This document shows positions 53,388 through 63,257 of a DNA stretch of 64,000 nucleotides, one piece after another (position 1 is the stretch's first letter; each line of letters starts with the position of its first letter). The stretch lies in NCBI GenBank assembly GCA_047967505.1, contig CM106540.1; one strand, 5' to 3'. Source of the DNA: Dipteris shenzhenensis. Lineage: Eukaryota; Polypodiophyta; Polypodiopsida; Gleicheniales. The translations under genes were made by a program, and so were the position numbers. The notes below the pieces were generated by a model. That model had not been told where the DNA came from. It saw only the letters and a program-made list of their open reading frames with translations, and ran no database searches.

Positions 53388-55420
53388 TCAGAATATGAGT
53401 AAAGGATAGGTTAGGTAGACTTTGTAAGATGATGAAAATGGTTGGTTGCTATGGAAGCAAATAAGGGAGATAATGGGAAAATTGAGGAGTTTTTTCTTCC
53501 AAACAAATGTGGAAGAAAAATCTCCAAGAAAAGGGGGGGAAAGAGAGATGTGAATGTTTAAAAAGGTGCAAGAGAGTTTTATGAGATTTTGGTTGGTGTT
53601 GATAAAGGAGGAGGTTAAGCTACATTTGAGGGAGATGATGTGAAGAGGGTAGATGGTAAGGGGGTCATCCTCATTGAGAGGTCTTGAGGGGTCAAGGAAA
53701 TTAGTGATGAGGGGATTATTGATGAAGAGGATGTCTTCGACATACCTAAAGGTAAGGAGAAAGAAAGAGAGAAAGTTAGAAAGGCCAAGACGTGCTAACT
53801 TCTTTATGAACTTGAACTCGAAAGAAGTGAGATACAGGTGGTACCAAAGAGGTGGACAAGAGAAGGCCATAGGGATGCCTTTGGATTGGGACCAGTAGAG
53901 AGAACTAGCTTGGATAGCACATGAATCAAGAAGAAGGTGGTTCTAACTTAGAAAAGTATCAAAGCTGAAGAGAGTTTTTACATTAGCCCTTTTTGTGAGG
54001 TGGAAACTACTAGTTTTGAGAAAGAAGCCTTTGTAGCCTACTTTTGAAGCAAGTTTGCAAAAATAGGTGAGGGATTCTATAAGGCTAAAAGGTCCAAAGT
54101 GGGGAATGGCGGATTCGTAGTAGCAGTTTGCTATGTCAGCAGAATATAAGGAGTGAATCTCAGGGGGTAAATTAACAAGGAATTGTAAGTTAGAATCAAT
54201 GCCCCACATCATGTTTGTGGAAACATTGAGAAAGTTTTTATGGGTGGAATGTTGTTTTTCTCCCTCCAGGGAGATGACGTGTTTTAGCTCTTTGAGCCCT
54301 AAGGCTAAGAGGTGCATTTGAGATAGGGTAAAGATTTGAAAGAAAAAGGAAGATTAAGGGAATCAAGAGTAGTAGCAAGGGATGAGAGAGTAGTGGAAGG
54401 GGGGTTGGAAAAGGGTAGAAATTCAGGGGAGTTTAACCTTTCCAAGGTTAGGGTGTGTACTAAAAATTTGCAAAGAATGATGGGGGTTTGGGAGGCCTTA
54501 TCTAAGAAGAGTCTTATCTTCAAGAGGTGACTTTTGGATTTTAAGGAGGGGAAAGAATGCATGGAAGTCTTTCCAAAAAAGAAAGGAGAGGTTTCTAAAA
54601 GGGGGTTAGGGTCCAAATTTAGGGAGAAACAGACGTCGTGAAAGGTTTGGATGAGTGCTTGAAGAGCGAGATGTGGATCTAAGGGTGTGATAGGAATGTG
54701 ATTGAGGCCATAACGAATGTGGGAGCGGAGAAAGGGATGACGAAAGAAGCTAGGGGCAGAGGTACAAATGTGAAGTTTGTTATCAAAGGATTTGAGAAAG
54801 GATTTAAATCTTTTGAGAGAAGTGCAAAGACAAGACAAGGTGAATTTTTCTACTAAGAAAGTAAGTTTAGGCTTGTAGAGAAGGGATCTAAGGGGAGGCA
54901 TATATTGCCAACTAAAGGCAAAAGTGCCAAAGGATAGAACAGTGTCTAAAAGGGAATTAAAATGTAAAAGTAGAGTATTTCTATAAAGGGATTTTGGAGG
55001 GATTTTAGTTAGAATTTTGTTAGCGCGTACAGAACATGAAAATATTTGAGATTCTTTTGAACATGAGACAACTGTAAATGCAGTAAACCATTGTTGAGAA
55101 GAGTAGTAGTGGGTACCTCGGGTGAACCAGAAGGGGCAATTTGCAAAATCGAAGAGTCAAAGTAGATCAGTTCTTATCCCAATTGATGGAGTAGTGTGAG
55201 TTTTTAACCAAGGAGGCTTGCAAAAGATTAATCTCAGGAGCAAGCGGGGATGTCTTCTAAAGTTTGGGTGTATATTTGGGAGGGGAACTGTGTCTGCATT
55301 TGAGAGAGAGGTTGGTTTTTGAAGAAGAGGGAAGGGAGAGAATGCTGAGAGCAAGAGAAGGTCAAAGAGGCATCTAGAAGGAGAATTAGCATGTCAGAAT
55401 TTCCTTTAGGGCAAGGCATT
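53388..55420 (-). pseudogene. Divergent reverse transcriptase, Penelope-like
   Basis: Minus-strand frames with one clear stop between main parts give about 600 codons. From the N-terminus: a basic, Leu/Phe/Ser-rich region (55420-54900), MPPLRSLLYKPKLTFLVEKF, a long N-terminal domain to LPFSFKSLPYLK (54320), then GIDSNLQFLVNLPPEIHSLY and motif A YSADIANCYYESAIP near 54120. The fingers/palm continue with GIPMAFSCPPLWYHLYLTSF-EFKFI (53800-53880), motif C FRYVEDILFINN near 53740, and thumb-like FLNIHISL, FHSNQPFSSSYKV. The G-P-M, RYVDD and FLDV pattern is that of Penelope-like RTs, but motif C has Glu for the first Asp. No GIY-YIG endonuclease is seen. An unclassified RT lineage is the alternative. 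Confidence 0.68.
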
Positions 55421-57760
55421 GGAAGCTATGACTTGTTGTCCGACCTTAAAGAAAAGGAAGATCATATCACCTTTGGTCAATTACTTGCTTTGTCTCCAAA
55501 ACTACGGAAGGAATGGGGAAAGCTAGCAAGCACAAGAGTGTCAAAGAAGAAAAAGAAGAAAAGTGCCATTCATGTTGTTCAAAAGGTAGATATAGATGTT
55601 GATGATGATGTATCTATGGTTGATGTGATCATTGATGGTCAAGTGATTTCTAATGTGTACATTGATGGAGGTGCATCGATTAATGTCATGAGTGAGAAGA
55701 CCATGATAGATGATGATTTAAAATACTCTAGTACTACCTCTCCTTATCGCATCAAATTGGCTGACAACACTAGGGTTAAGACCTTGGGAGTTGTGAAGAA
55801 TCTAGAAGTGGATGTATGTGGAATTTCTGTGCCGACTACTTTTCAAGTGATCCCTACCAAGCCAGATGCACATGCCTATCCATTGATTTTGGAAAGGCCT
55901 TGGCTATGCAAGGTGAAGGTTGTTCAAAAGTGGGATACTAGAGAAATGATTTTGCAAGGAAATGATAAGAAGGTGTGCTACAACATTAGAAGTCGCAAAA
56001 AGGAAGTTGTCAAGGAGGAGTCTTTAAGATCAGAGAGTTTGAGCTCTGACTTTAACTGATGAAGAAGAAGAGACAGGGTGTAGCTCTGAGGAGTCTAGCT
56101 TAGAGGGTGAGGTGGAAGGAGTGGCCTTTGATCTGCATGTGGAGCACACTAAACGATGCCAATGCAATGAAGAGATTCTTAGTGATTCTCTATTAGGTAG
56201 TGAGAAGCTCCAGTACTTGGATATGTTAGATGATTTTCCATGTCTCTTTGCAGCAAGCTATTCATAGGTTTAACCAATCTCTCTTGTGGAGCACAAGATT
56301 GAGTTGAAGCCAGAAAGCAAGCTAGTTGTGCAACGTTTAAGGCGATTGGGGATGATCCAAGCTGAGGCACTAAAGAAAGAGGTAACACAACTACTTGAGG
56401 TAGGGGATTCATCTTTCTTGTTGATGATTCAGAATGGATATCTCCTATATTTGTCACACCAAAGAATGGAAAAGTTAAAGGTGGCCTTAGTTAGGATTGA
56501 TGAAGCAAAAGGGTGTCTAAATCCTAGCAAGTGTCATTTGGCTCAAGCAAAAGTAGCCTTGTTGGGGCATATTGTGTCTAAAGAAGGCTTGCAAATGGAT
56601 CTTGAAAAGGTTCAAGCAATCATGGCATTGCCAAGTTCTGAGAGTGTCACTGGTGTTTGCAGAATTCTAGGAAAAAGCAAATATTATCAATGCTTTTGTG
56701 ATGATTTCACAGAGATAGTGCATCCCATGAACTTGTTGACAAGAAAAGGAGTTTCTTTCCAATGGGGTGTGGAGCAACAAGAGTCTTTTTAGCAACTTAA
56801 GGAGGCCATGGGTAAGGGCCCAATATTGAAGCCCCCTGATTGGGCTCAAGACTTTTATGTAAATCCAAGTGTATCTTTCAATTCAGTTGGTGTTGTATTG
56901 CTACAAAAAGGAGAGGCAAGTAGAATGCAACCCATCTATTATGCCAGCCGATAGCTTACAAAGGTGGAAACAAGGTATGAAGAAATGGAGCAGCAAGCCC
57001 TCTCTTTGGTGTTTTTAGTCAGAAAGTTTTGCTCCTATTTATTACCTCGGCGTTTTTTCTTCCTTACCTCTCAGTCTATATTAGCATATCTTGTTCGCAA
57101 GCCTGATTTGGGGGGGAGATTTGCAAAATGGTTGTCAGAGCTTCAAGAGTTATCTTTCTCTTTTGTCACTGAAAATATCACTAGGTCCACTTTGACAGAT
57201 TTGCTCACAGGATGGCAGGATCTAAGAGAAGAAAAGAAATATAAGGAGGACATTAATGATGAAAGGGAGACACCGCCAATAGCTTTTGTTTTGATGGGGC
57301 TTTTAGCCCTTCATGCTAACAAGGAGCCGAGGGGATAGTCTTGATGGATTCTGAAGGTCAAGAGGTGTGGGCAAGAGGACAAGAGCTTCTAGGTATCACA
57401 ACTAACAACAATGCAGCTGAGTATAATGCTTTGATTCTTGGTTTGGAGTGTTGTCTTCAAAGAAAAGTTAAAGAATTGGAAGCAAGAGGAGATTTTCAAC
57501 TTATTATAAAGCAAATGCAAGGGCATTACAAGACAAGAAGTCCTCATTTGAAGGAGCTTAATCAAAAGGCTATGGCACTATGTAGTCAATTTGATTTTTG
57601 CAATTTTGTTCATATGAATAGAAAAGAAAATCAAAGGGCAGATGAGTTGGCTACTCAAACCATTGTAGTACAAGACCGAGGGGTGGTTTCTTTGATATTA
57701 GTTCCCCAGTCATGGAGGACTGATGCTTCCCGTAACCAAGGACGTCGCAGTAAGATTTGA
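55391..57760 (+). pseudogene. Tat-like Ty3 pol with RT core deleted
   Basis: Protease region: VDVIIDGQVISNVYIDGGAS-INVM (55615-55690; DGGA in place of DTGA/DSGA) and RPWL near 55900. RT starts VEHKIELKPESKLVVQRLRR and DSEWISPIFVTPKNGK (56405-56470, frameshifted), then jumps to KGCLNPSKCHLAQAKVALLG-HIV (56510-56580), so motifs A to C including YxDD are deleted. The RT connection follows (GVCRILGKSKYYQCFCDDFT), then first RNase H (IYYASR, TRYEEMEQQALSLVFLVRKF). A second RNase H-like domain comes last (LGITTNNNAAEYNALILGLE near 57390-57450, ENQRADELATQ near 57625). A second RNase H before integrase is the mark of the Tat lineage. Integrase is absent. Confidence 0.85.
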
Positions 57761-57902
57761 TAGGATTTTTTGGGGAGATCCAAGATTGTGAATTGAAGGG
57801 AAAAGCGGACTCCTGCGACCTTTGTGGACACACCATTTACTATTCCCAAGGGTTTAGCCCGTGAATCATTGGCAAGGCGTATGTTGAAATTAGCCTTTTG
57901 CA
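57640..57902 (-). pseudogene. Ty3 protease fragment, opposite strand
   Basis: An 82-codon minus-strand frame reads NIRLANDSRAKPLGIVNGVS, VRFSLQFTILDLPKKSYQIL and RRPWLREASVLHDWG. It aligns with the second half of the Ty3 protease at 55755-55940 (RIKLADNTRVKTLGVVKNLE, ERPWLCKVKVVQKWD). The catalytic part is missing. It abuts Tat-like RNase H on one side and a Copia RT piece on the other, both on the plus strand. Confidence 0.75.
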
Positions 57903-58130
57903 TTGGTGGGAGACCTGGAAGTCTACATGGAACAACCAGTAGGTTATGTTGAATTAGGAAAGCAGAATAAGGTTTGCCATCTCAAGAAAAGTCTCTATGG
58001 CTTAAAGCAAGCACCCAGAAGTTGGTACAATAGAATTGACAAGTATTTTGCTGATCTGGGATACATGAAATCCAATGTAGATCATACTCTCTACTACAAA
58101 GTCCACCGTTACACTGCCAAGCCCTCTTGA
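57903..58130 (+). pseudogene. Short Copia RT fragment
   Basis: About 68 codons of Copia RT: GDLEVYMEQPVGYVELGKQN, VCHLKKSLYGLKQAPRSWYN and a stretch ending VDHTLYYKV, then noise. This is the palm segment just before the YVDD box. No other part of this Copia is found nearby. Confidence 0.85.
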
Positions 58131-58550
58131 TTTCCCCCTTGCTTACGTGTCCTCCAAAACAAAATTGAAAAACCTCCTCTGAAGATTGCTTACCCTTTCC
58201 CATGTTGAACTCTCTTCAAGTCTATGCTTCCACTTATCCAAACATTCTTCACATATTGTATGTCTTGCTCTTTTTTCTTTATCTATCTAAACTTTCCCCT
58301 GATCCATGTGGTAAAGAAAGAGGTTGAATGAGTTCAACGAGGACTTGATTTCTGATGAGTTTGTAATCATCTCCTACCCTCCTTTTAGGCCTACTTACAT
58401 GAAAAACTGGATGTACTCTAGATCCTTTTGGTAAGGCTAATTTGTAAAAGCAAGTTCTATAATTCTCTTATGTATAGGTATTGTCCACAATACCTAAGAG
58501 ATAGCTTTGGAAATGTACCCTTAATGTGGGTTTCAAAAGATTCTGGCACC
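58131..58550. other. Spacer, nothing recognised
   Basis: AT-rich sequence between the Copia RT fragment and the Copia-D LTR, without frames or repeats of note. Confidence 0.6.
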
Positions 58551-58807
58551 TGTTGAGAGTTCACGCTCAACATCATGTGATCATGTGTGCATAGCACCAT
58601 CACGTGATCATATGTGCATAGCACTAACCTTATAGAGTGCTATAAAGGAAAGGGTTAGATCCCCTAACCCTAACCCTAAAAGGGTTTGTATATATTCTAT
58701 TTTTTCAACTAAATCTAGTGTACAATTAGTCATTTGTGGTGTGCTCTCTAGCTGTGCCCTCTCTCCTCATCTCCACTCTTCTCCTCTCCCCTCTTCATAT
58801 TTTGTCA
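58551..58807 (+). repeat. Copia-D 5' LTR
   Basis: 257 bp from TGTTGAGAGTTCACGCTCAACA to TATTTTGTCA. It contains two 31-bp-spaced copies of GTGATCAT.TGTGCATAGCAC (58576-58626) and a telomere-like CCCTAACCCTAACCCTAAAA (58662-58681). Confidence 0.82.
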
Positions 58808-58819
58808 TGGTATCAGAGC
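58808..58819 (+). other. Copia-D primer binding site
   Basis: TGGTATCAGAGC directly after the LTR end at 58807. Confidence 0.9.
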
Positions 58820-61579
58820 TTCCTTGCCTTCCGCTGAGGTGCCATCCTTCTTGTGAGAGTGAGAGAGATTGTGAGATTGAGAGTTCTCTTGAGTGATTGT
58901 GAGATTCTTCCCTTCACTTCCATTGAGAGAAATTTCCGTCCATTTGAGAGGAATTTTTGTTCATCTCTTTTGATAGTTTGTGAGAGATCTATTGAAAGAG
59001 AGATAGGGAGTGACTTCTTCTTGCATGTGAGAAACATCTTCTATGTGTTCTCTATCCTTTGAGAGAGTTTAAAGGTTCTCTATAGTTCAAATTGATGAGG
59101 AGTTTCCTATAAGGTTTTCTGAGATCTAGACTAGCTTTCTCCACAGAGCAACTGACGAAGGCCGACTTCAACACAATAAGGCTCAGCCATCTTCAAGTGA
59201 CATCTCTACGAGCAACACCTTTCATAGCACTTGAGGTCTAGCCGACTCAGCCTCTCTACCACCATGCAGAATGCTTCACGACTCACATGCAACCACAATG
59301 CTACAAACGATCAATAGATCCTGACTCAACTTGCAATAAGCTTCACGCTCAATGGCTGCCATAGCTCACAAACTCCCTCGACGGACTGCTGACTCGAATG
59401 CGTCACCCCAACAAGAGCCTCCAAGGCCACCGCCATTGTCATAACAGCTCTACGGGCTCAGCGACGACTTCACTGGCACAACAGTGCTGCCTTGCTCTCC
59501 AAACGATGCCTCCTACAATGGTTCGCCCACAACCTTCTACAAAAAATGACCAATCAACCAAGGAGCTCACGCATCCAAGCTTCTCCAACGACTACAACCC
59601 AGCACTAGCTCTTCCAGCGCTCCGCCAGTTGCCAAGCTACATACGGGACCTCCTTCTACAATAATGAGATCTCTCGGGTACCTGATGCCAACCCGTCTAA
59701 AGCCTCTCGAAGCCTCTCAACCGAGCAGTGACTCCTTCAACAGCCAGCCTCTACGTCGACTTCAACACCATCAACACCTCTACGTCAACTTCAACGCCTC
59801 TATGGCGAGCTTTGGCGATGGCGATTAGCAAGCAGCAGAAAGCTGCGAGAAGTGGTGAGTTAGCTGAGGCTTGGCGAATCCCAAAGTTCTGTTGTCTAGT
59901 GTGACCAAACGTTCATAGGAACGGCACATGGTGAGTGTCGCTATAGGCAGCAGCATGTAGAGGTCGTGGGCAATCATGCAGGGTGATGCAACCTTTAGTG
60001 CTTGTAGCTCCTACACCTCCTTGTATTCAGCTGCCTCGCCAACGCGTTCTTTTGCTTTGGATTGAGCGTACTGTGCTCCTTGAAGCTCTCCATAGTGTGC
60101 GACTCCAAAGCTCCATCGACGGAGAAGACGACGGAATCCGAAAGATTCCGTCCGAATCTTGGTAGATTTTGGCTTCCCAGAGTGTGACACATGGCCCGTG
60201 CACCACGTCATCTTATTTGCCATGTGGCAGATAAGCATCTCAAAATTTGCCACGTGGTAATCCTATCTACCATGTCATCAGTGCCACATAAGCAAGCCAC
60301 ATCATCCTACCATGTCACTTGCCATGTCATCAATAACACATCATCAGCCATGTCACTTGGCACATCATCTGTGACACATCATCAGCCATGTCACTTGCCA
60401 TATCATCAGTGACATCATCCTACCATGTCACTTGCCACATCTTCAGTGACACATCGTCAACCATGTCACCTGCCATGTCATCAGTGACATGTCATCAACC
60501 ACGTCACCTATGCCACATCATCAATGACACATCATCAACCACATCACCTGTGCTATGTCATTAGGGACACGTCATCAGTGCCACATCAGCATTGCCACAT
60601 CACCTTGCTGACATCATCTATGCCACCTCAGCACTACTACCTCAGCAGTCCAGTCAGCACTGACCCTCTGCAGACACAGTCCCTTGTCAAGCACACTATG
60701 CACACAGTTGCCACCTCAGCACAGAGCTTCACTGGCACACCTCTTGCTAAGCACAGTGCCACATCATCACTGCATGAGACTTCAGTGACACATCATCATT
60801 GAGCACCATTTGCACTCCTTTTGTCCCTCCACCTAGATCAAGTCGTATCTCTTGATCCACGAAGAATTTGAGGTGCTCCAAAAAGGAAAGTCGCTCGTTT
60901 TTTTGTGCTCTACGCGCTCGTCACATCATGCGCACATTTTGGTGCAAGTTACACTCACATTTGAGCCTCGCCGACAAAACCACTTCCTTCATGCACATTT
61001 GCCTCTCCATCGACGCATCTGACCCAGCACTTAAAAAGAATAAAAGAAAAGGAATTATTTGCTGTTATTTCATCGATCGACGGTTGGTTTAGATCTAGAT
61101 CAGAGTAGACTAGATCGCCATAGAGGGGACGCTTTGAATTTCCCCAAGTTGCCAATCTAAGCCATGCCCAAAATTCCTGACTAGTACCTACTCGGAGTCA
61201 GTCCATACGCTCACATCCGATTTCACATCATTACATTACCTGAAACCTTACGTTCATCAGTTCAGTGAGCAGACTTCAGAGTTCAGAGGCATTGCAGATT
61301 GATTCAGTGGGCAGATAGCATTTGATTTCACACACATGCCACCATTGTAAAGCCTATTTGGCTATCTCACGGCATCGTGCACATCATTTTTTCAGCCTTG
61401 TAGAGCCTCTTGGCTATTCCCGGCATCATTGCCACAAGCCTTGTAACACAGATCAGATCTTATATACTGCAGTTCTATCTTCACCGACGGTACAGAGATC
61501 TCACTTGGCATCTTCAGTGTATTTGCAGTTGATTCATACAGAGTTTTTCAGGACACTTTTTGAGTACATTGTTTGCACC
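58820..61579 (+). other. 2.77-kb leader of Copia-D
   Basis: No coding domain. 58840-59060 is GAGAGA-rich. 59150-59800 repeats words such as CTCTACGTCAACTTCAACA. 60190-60790 is a degenerate minisatellite (separate entry). 61190-61560 contains repeated AGCCT.TTTGGCTAT words. Gag starts at 61580. Confidence 0.65.
60190..60790 (+). repeat. Degenerate minisatellite CCATGTCACTTGCCACATCATCAGTGA-type
   Basis: Roughly 600 bp made of alternating CCATGTCAC, GCCACATCATC and CAGTGACACATCATCA words with variable order. The frames across it (SVTHHQPCHLP and similar) are repeat artefacts. Confidence 0.88.
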
Positions 61580-63257
61580 ATGTCGACTAGCAACCTCAAT
61601 CTGGAGGCATCTGCTAAGTTAGACAACTCTAATTACGATACATGGAAATACCGAATGGAGACCATTCTTGTGCTTCAGGACAAATGGGAGTATGTCGATG
61701 GATCTATACCTAGACCATTGGCCAATCCAGCCACCAGTAGCTCTACTCCATCTGTTGTCACAACACCAGCAACATGATCTACATCGGGATCTACATCTAC
61801 ACAAACAGTTTCCGCACCAGTAGCAGATCCTGCCATTGCCCAAGCTCAAGCAGAATGGGATAAGAAAGACAAGTATGCCTATCACCTGATCAAGTAGAAT
61901 GTGCAAGATGTCATGCTAGGACAGCTCAACATAGTCAAGACATCAAAAGAAGCATGGGATATGTTTGCAGCTCTCTATGAGTCCAAGAACACATCCAGGA
62001 TTCTCACCCTGAGAAACCAGATCAACCAGAGTTTCCGCAACAGCAGTGAAACCGGTCATGCTTATGTACTCCACATCAAAGACTACAACAATCAACTTGC
62101 AGTAGCAAGAGAGACTATGAATCCTGCAGAAATGGTTCAAGTAATCCTGAATGGACTAGGAGAAGGATATGAGGATCTAGTCCAAAGTATTGCCATCCAA
62201 CGGTAAATTCCAACACTGGAAGAACTTCAGTCAGTTCTACTTGGTGAAGAACTCAGGACTCAGGCCATTCAAGCATGTAAAGGTCATTCTAATGATCAGG
62301 CATTCATAGCTTCAGATAGAAGCAGAGGCAAAGGCAGAAACAGAGGTAGATCATATCAGAAAAGTGGTCATCATCAACAAAATCAAAGTCAAAATCAGCA
62401 TCAGCATCAGCATCATCCTCAGCAACATCAAAATCAGCAAAGAGGAAATCATTCCAATCGAGGAAGATTCCAAGGACGAGGGAATGCATCCACCAATGTG
62501 TCAAACATTCAGTGCAACTACTGTCACAAGTTTGGACACTATGAAAGAGATTGCCGCAAGAAGCAGTATGACCAAGGCGGTCAATCCAGCAAAGGGAATT
62601 CCCGAGGAAGAGGAAATCATCGTGGTGGACATTCTAGTCACAGTCGTTTTGCAAATGAACATGGAAATATGTTTCTTGCAAGTGAGGAATTGCATCAGAC
62701 TGATACAATGCACCTAGACACTGATTTCAATCCCAAAGAGGATTTCAGCTATCAAGTCGACCAAGTGGAACAGGATCCTTGGTACATCGACAGCGGTGCA
62801 TCATCTCATATGACAAATCATCAGGAATGGTTCACAGAAATGAAGCCATTAGAAGGACAAAAAAATGTCATCTACACAGCAGACAATACGCCAAATCCAG
62901 TTCAAGGGACAGGTGTTATCCCTATGAACAATTTCACTGGTACAAAAGGATCAGTCAAAGATGTGCTCTATGTTTCGAAGCTTAGCAAGAACCTTTTGTC
63001 AGTAGGTCAAATGATGGAACACAACTACAAAGTCATCTTCGACGGTGATGAATGCACTATCAGAGACAAATCCAAAAGAGGTCAGCTAGTAGCAAAAGGT
63101 GTCAAGGAAGGATGCTTATATAGGATGCTAGCGACAATACCAGATAAGCATGCCATGTTAGCTCAAATGCAACAGATGCCACTATCTGCAAAATGGCACA
63201 AGAGATATGGTCATGTCAACTTCAAGTACTTGTTAGATCTAAGGAATCAAAATATGG
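61580..63257 (+). pseudogene. Copia-D gag, protease and pre-integrase region
   Basis: Start MSTSNLNLEASAKLDNSNYD, TWKYRMETILVLQDKWEYV (gag). The UBN2-like core (MFAALYESKNTSRILTLRNQ, QVILNGLGEGYEDLVQSIA) follows, then a His/Gln-rich low-complexity part near 62360-62450 and a zinc knuckle CNYCHKFGHYERDC near 62515. Protease is PWYIDSGASSHMTNHQEW near 62780, then KDVLYVSKLSKNLLSVGQMM and pre-integrase KWHKRYGHVNFKYLLDL. Three in-frame stops (61775, near 61896, near 62203) all look like single C-to-T changes. From 62498 on the frame is open until the break at about 63257. Confidence 0.92.

Larger units (their letters stand above)
58551..63257 (+). mobile_element. Copia-D: 5' part of a fourth Copia element
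   Basis: 5' LTR (58551-58807), primer site, a 2.77-kb leader, gag, protease and the start of integrase, then an abrupt end at about 63257 in the pre-integrase finger. No 3' LTR lies in the window. After 63257 the sequence is unrelated, so the element is truncated or interrupted there. Confidence 0.88.

Noticed and set aside
54336-54530. Plus-strand basic frame MKEKGRLRESRVV
   Set aside because: Antisense shadow of the minus-strand RT, which has recognisable motifs.
60191-60802. His/Ser/Thr-rich frames in the Copia-D leader
   Set aside because: Minisatellite artefacts; in a leader upstream of gag and without a known domain.
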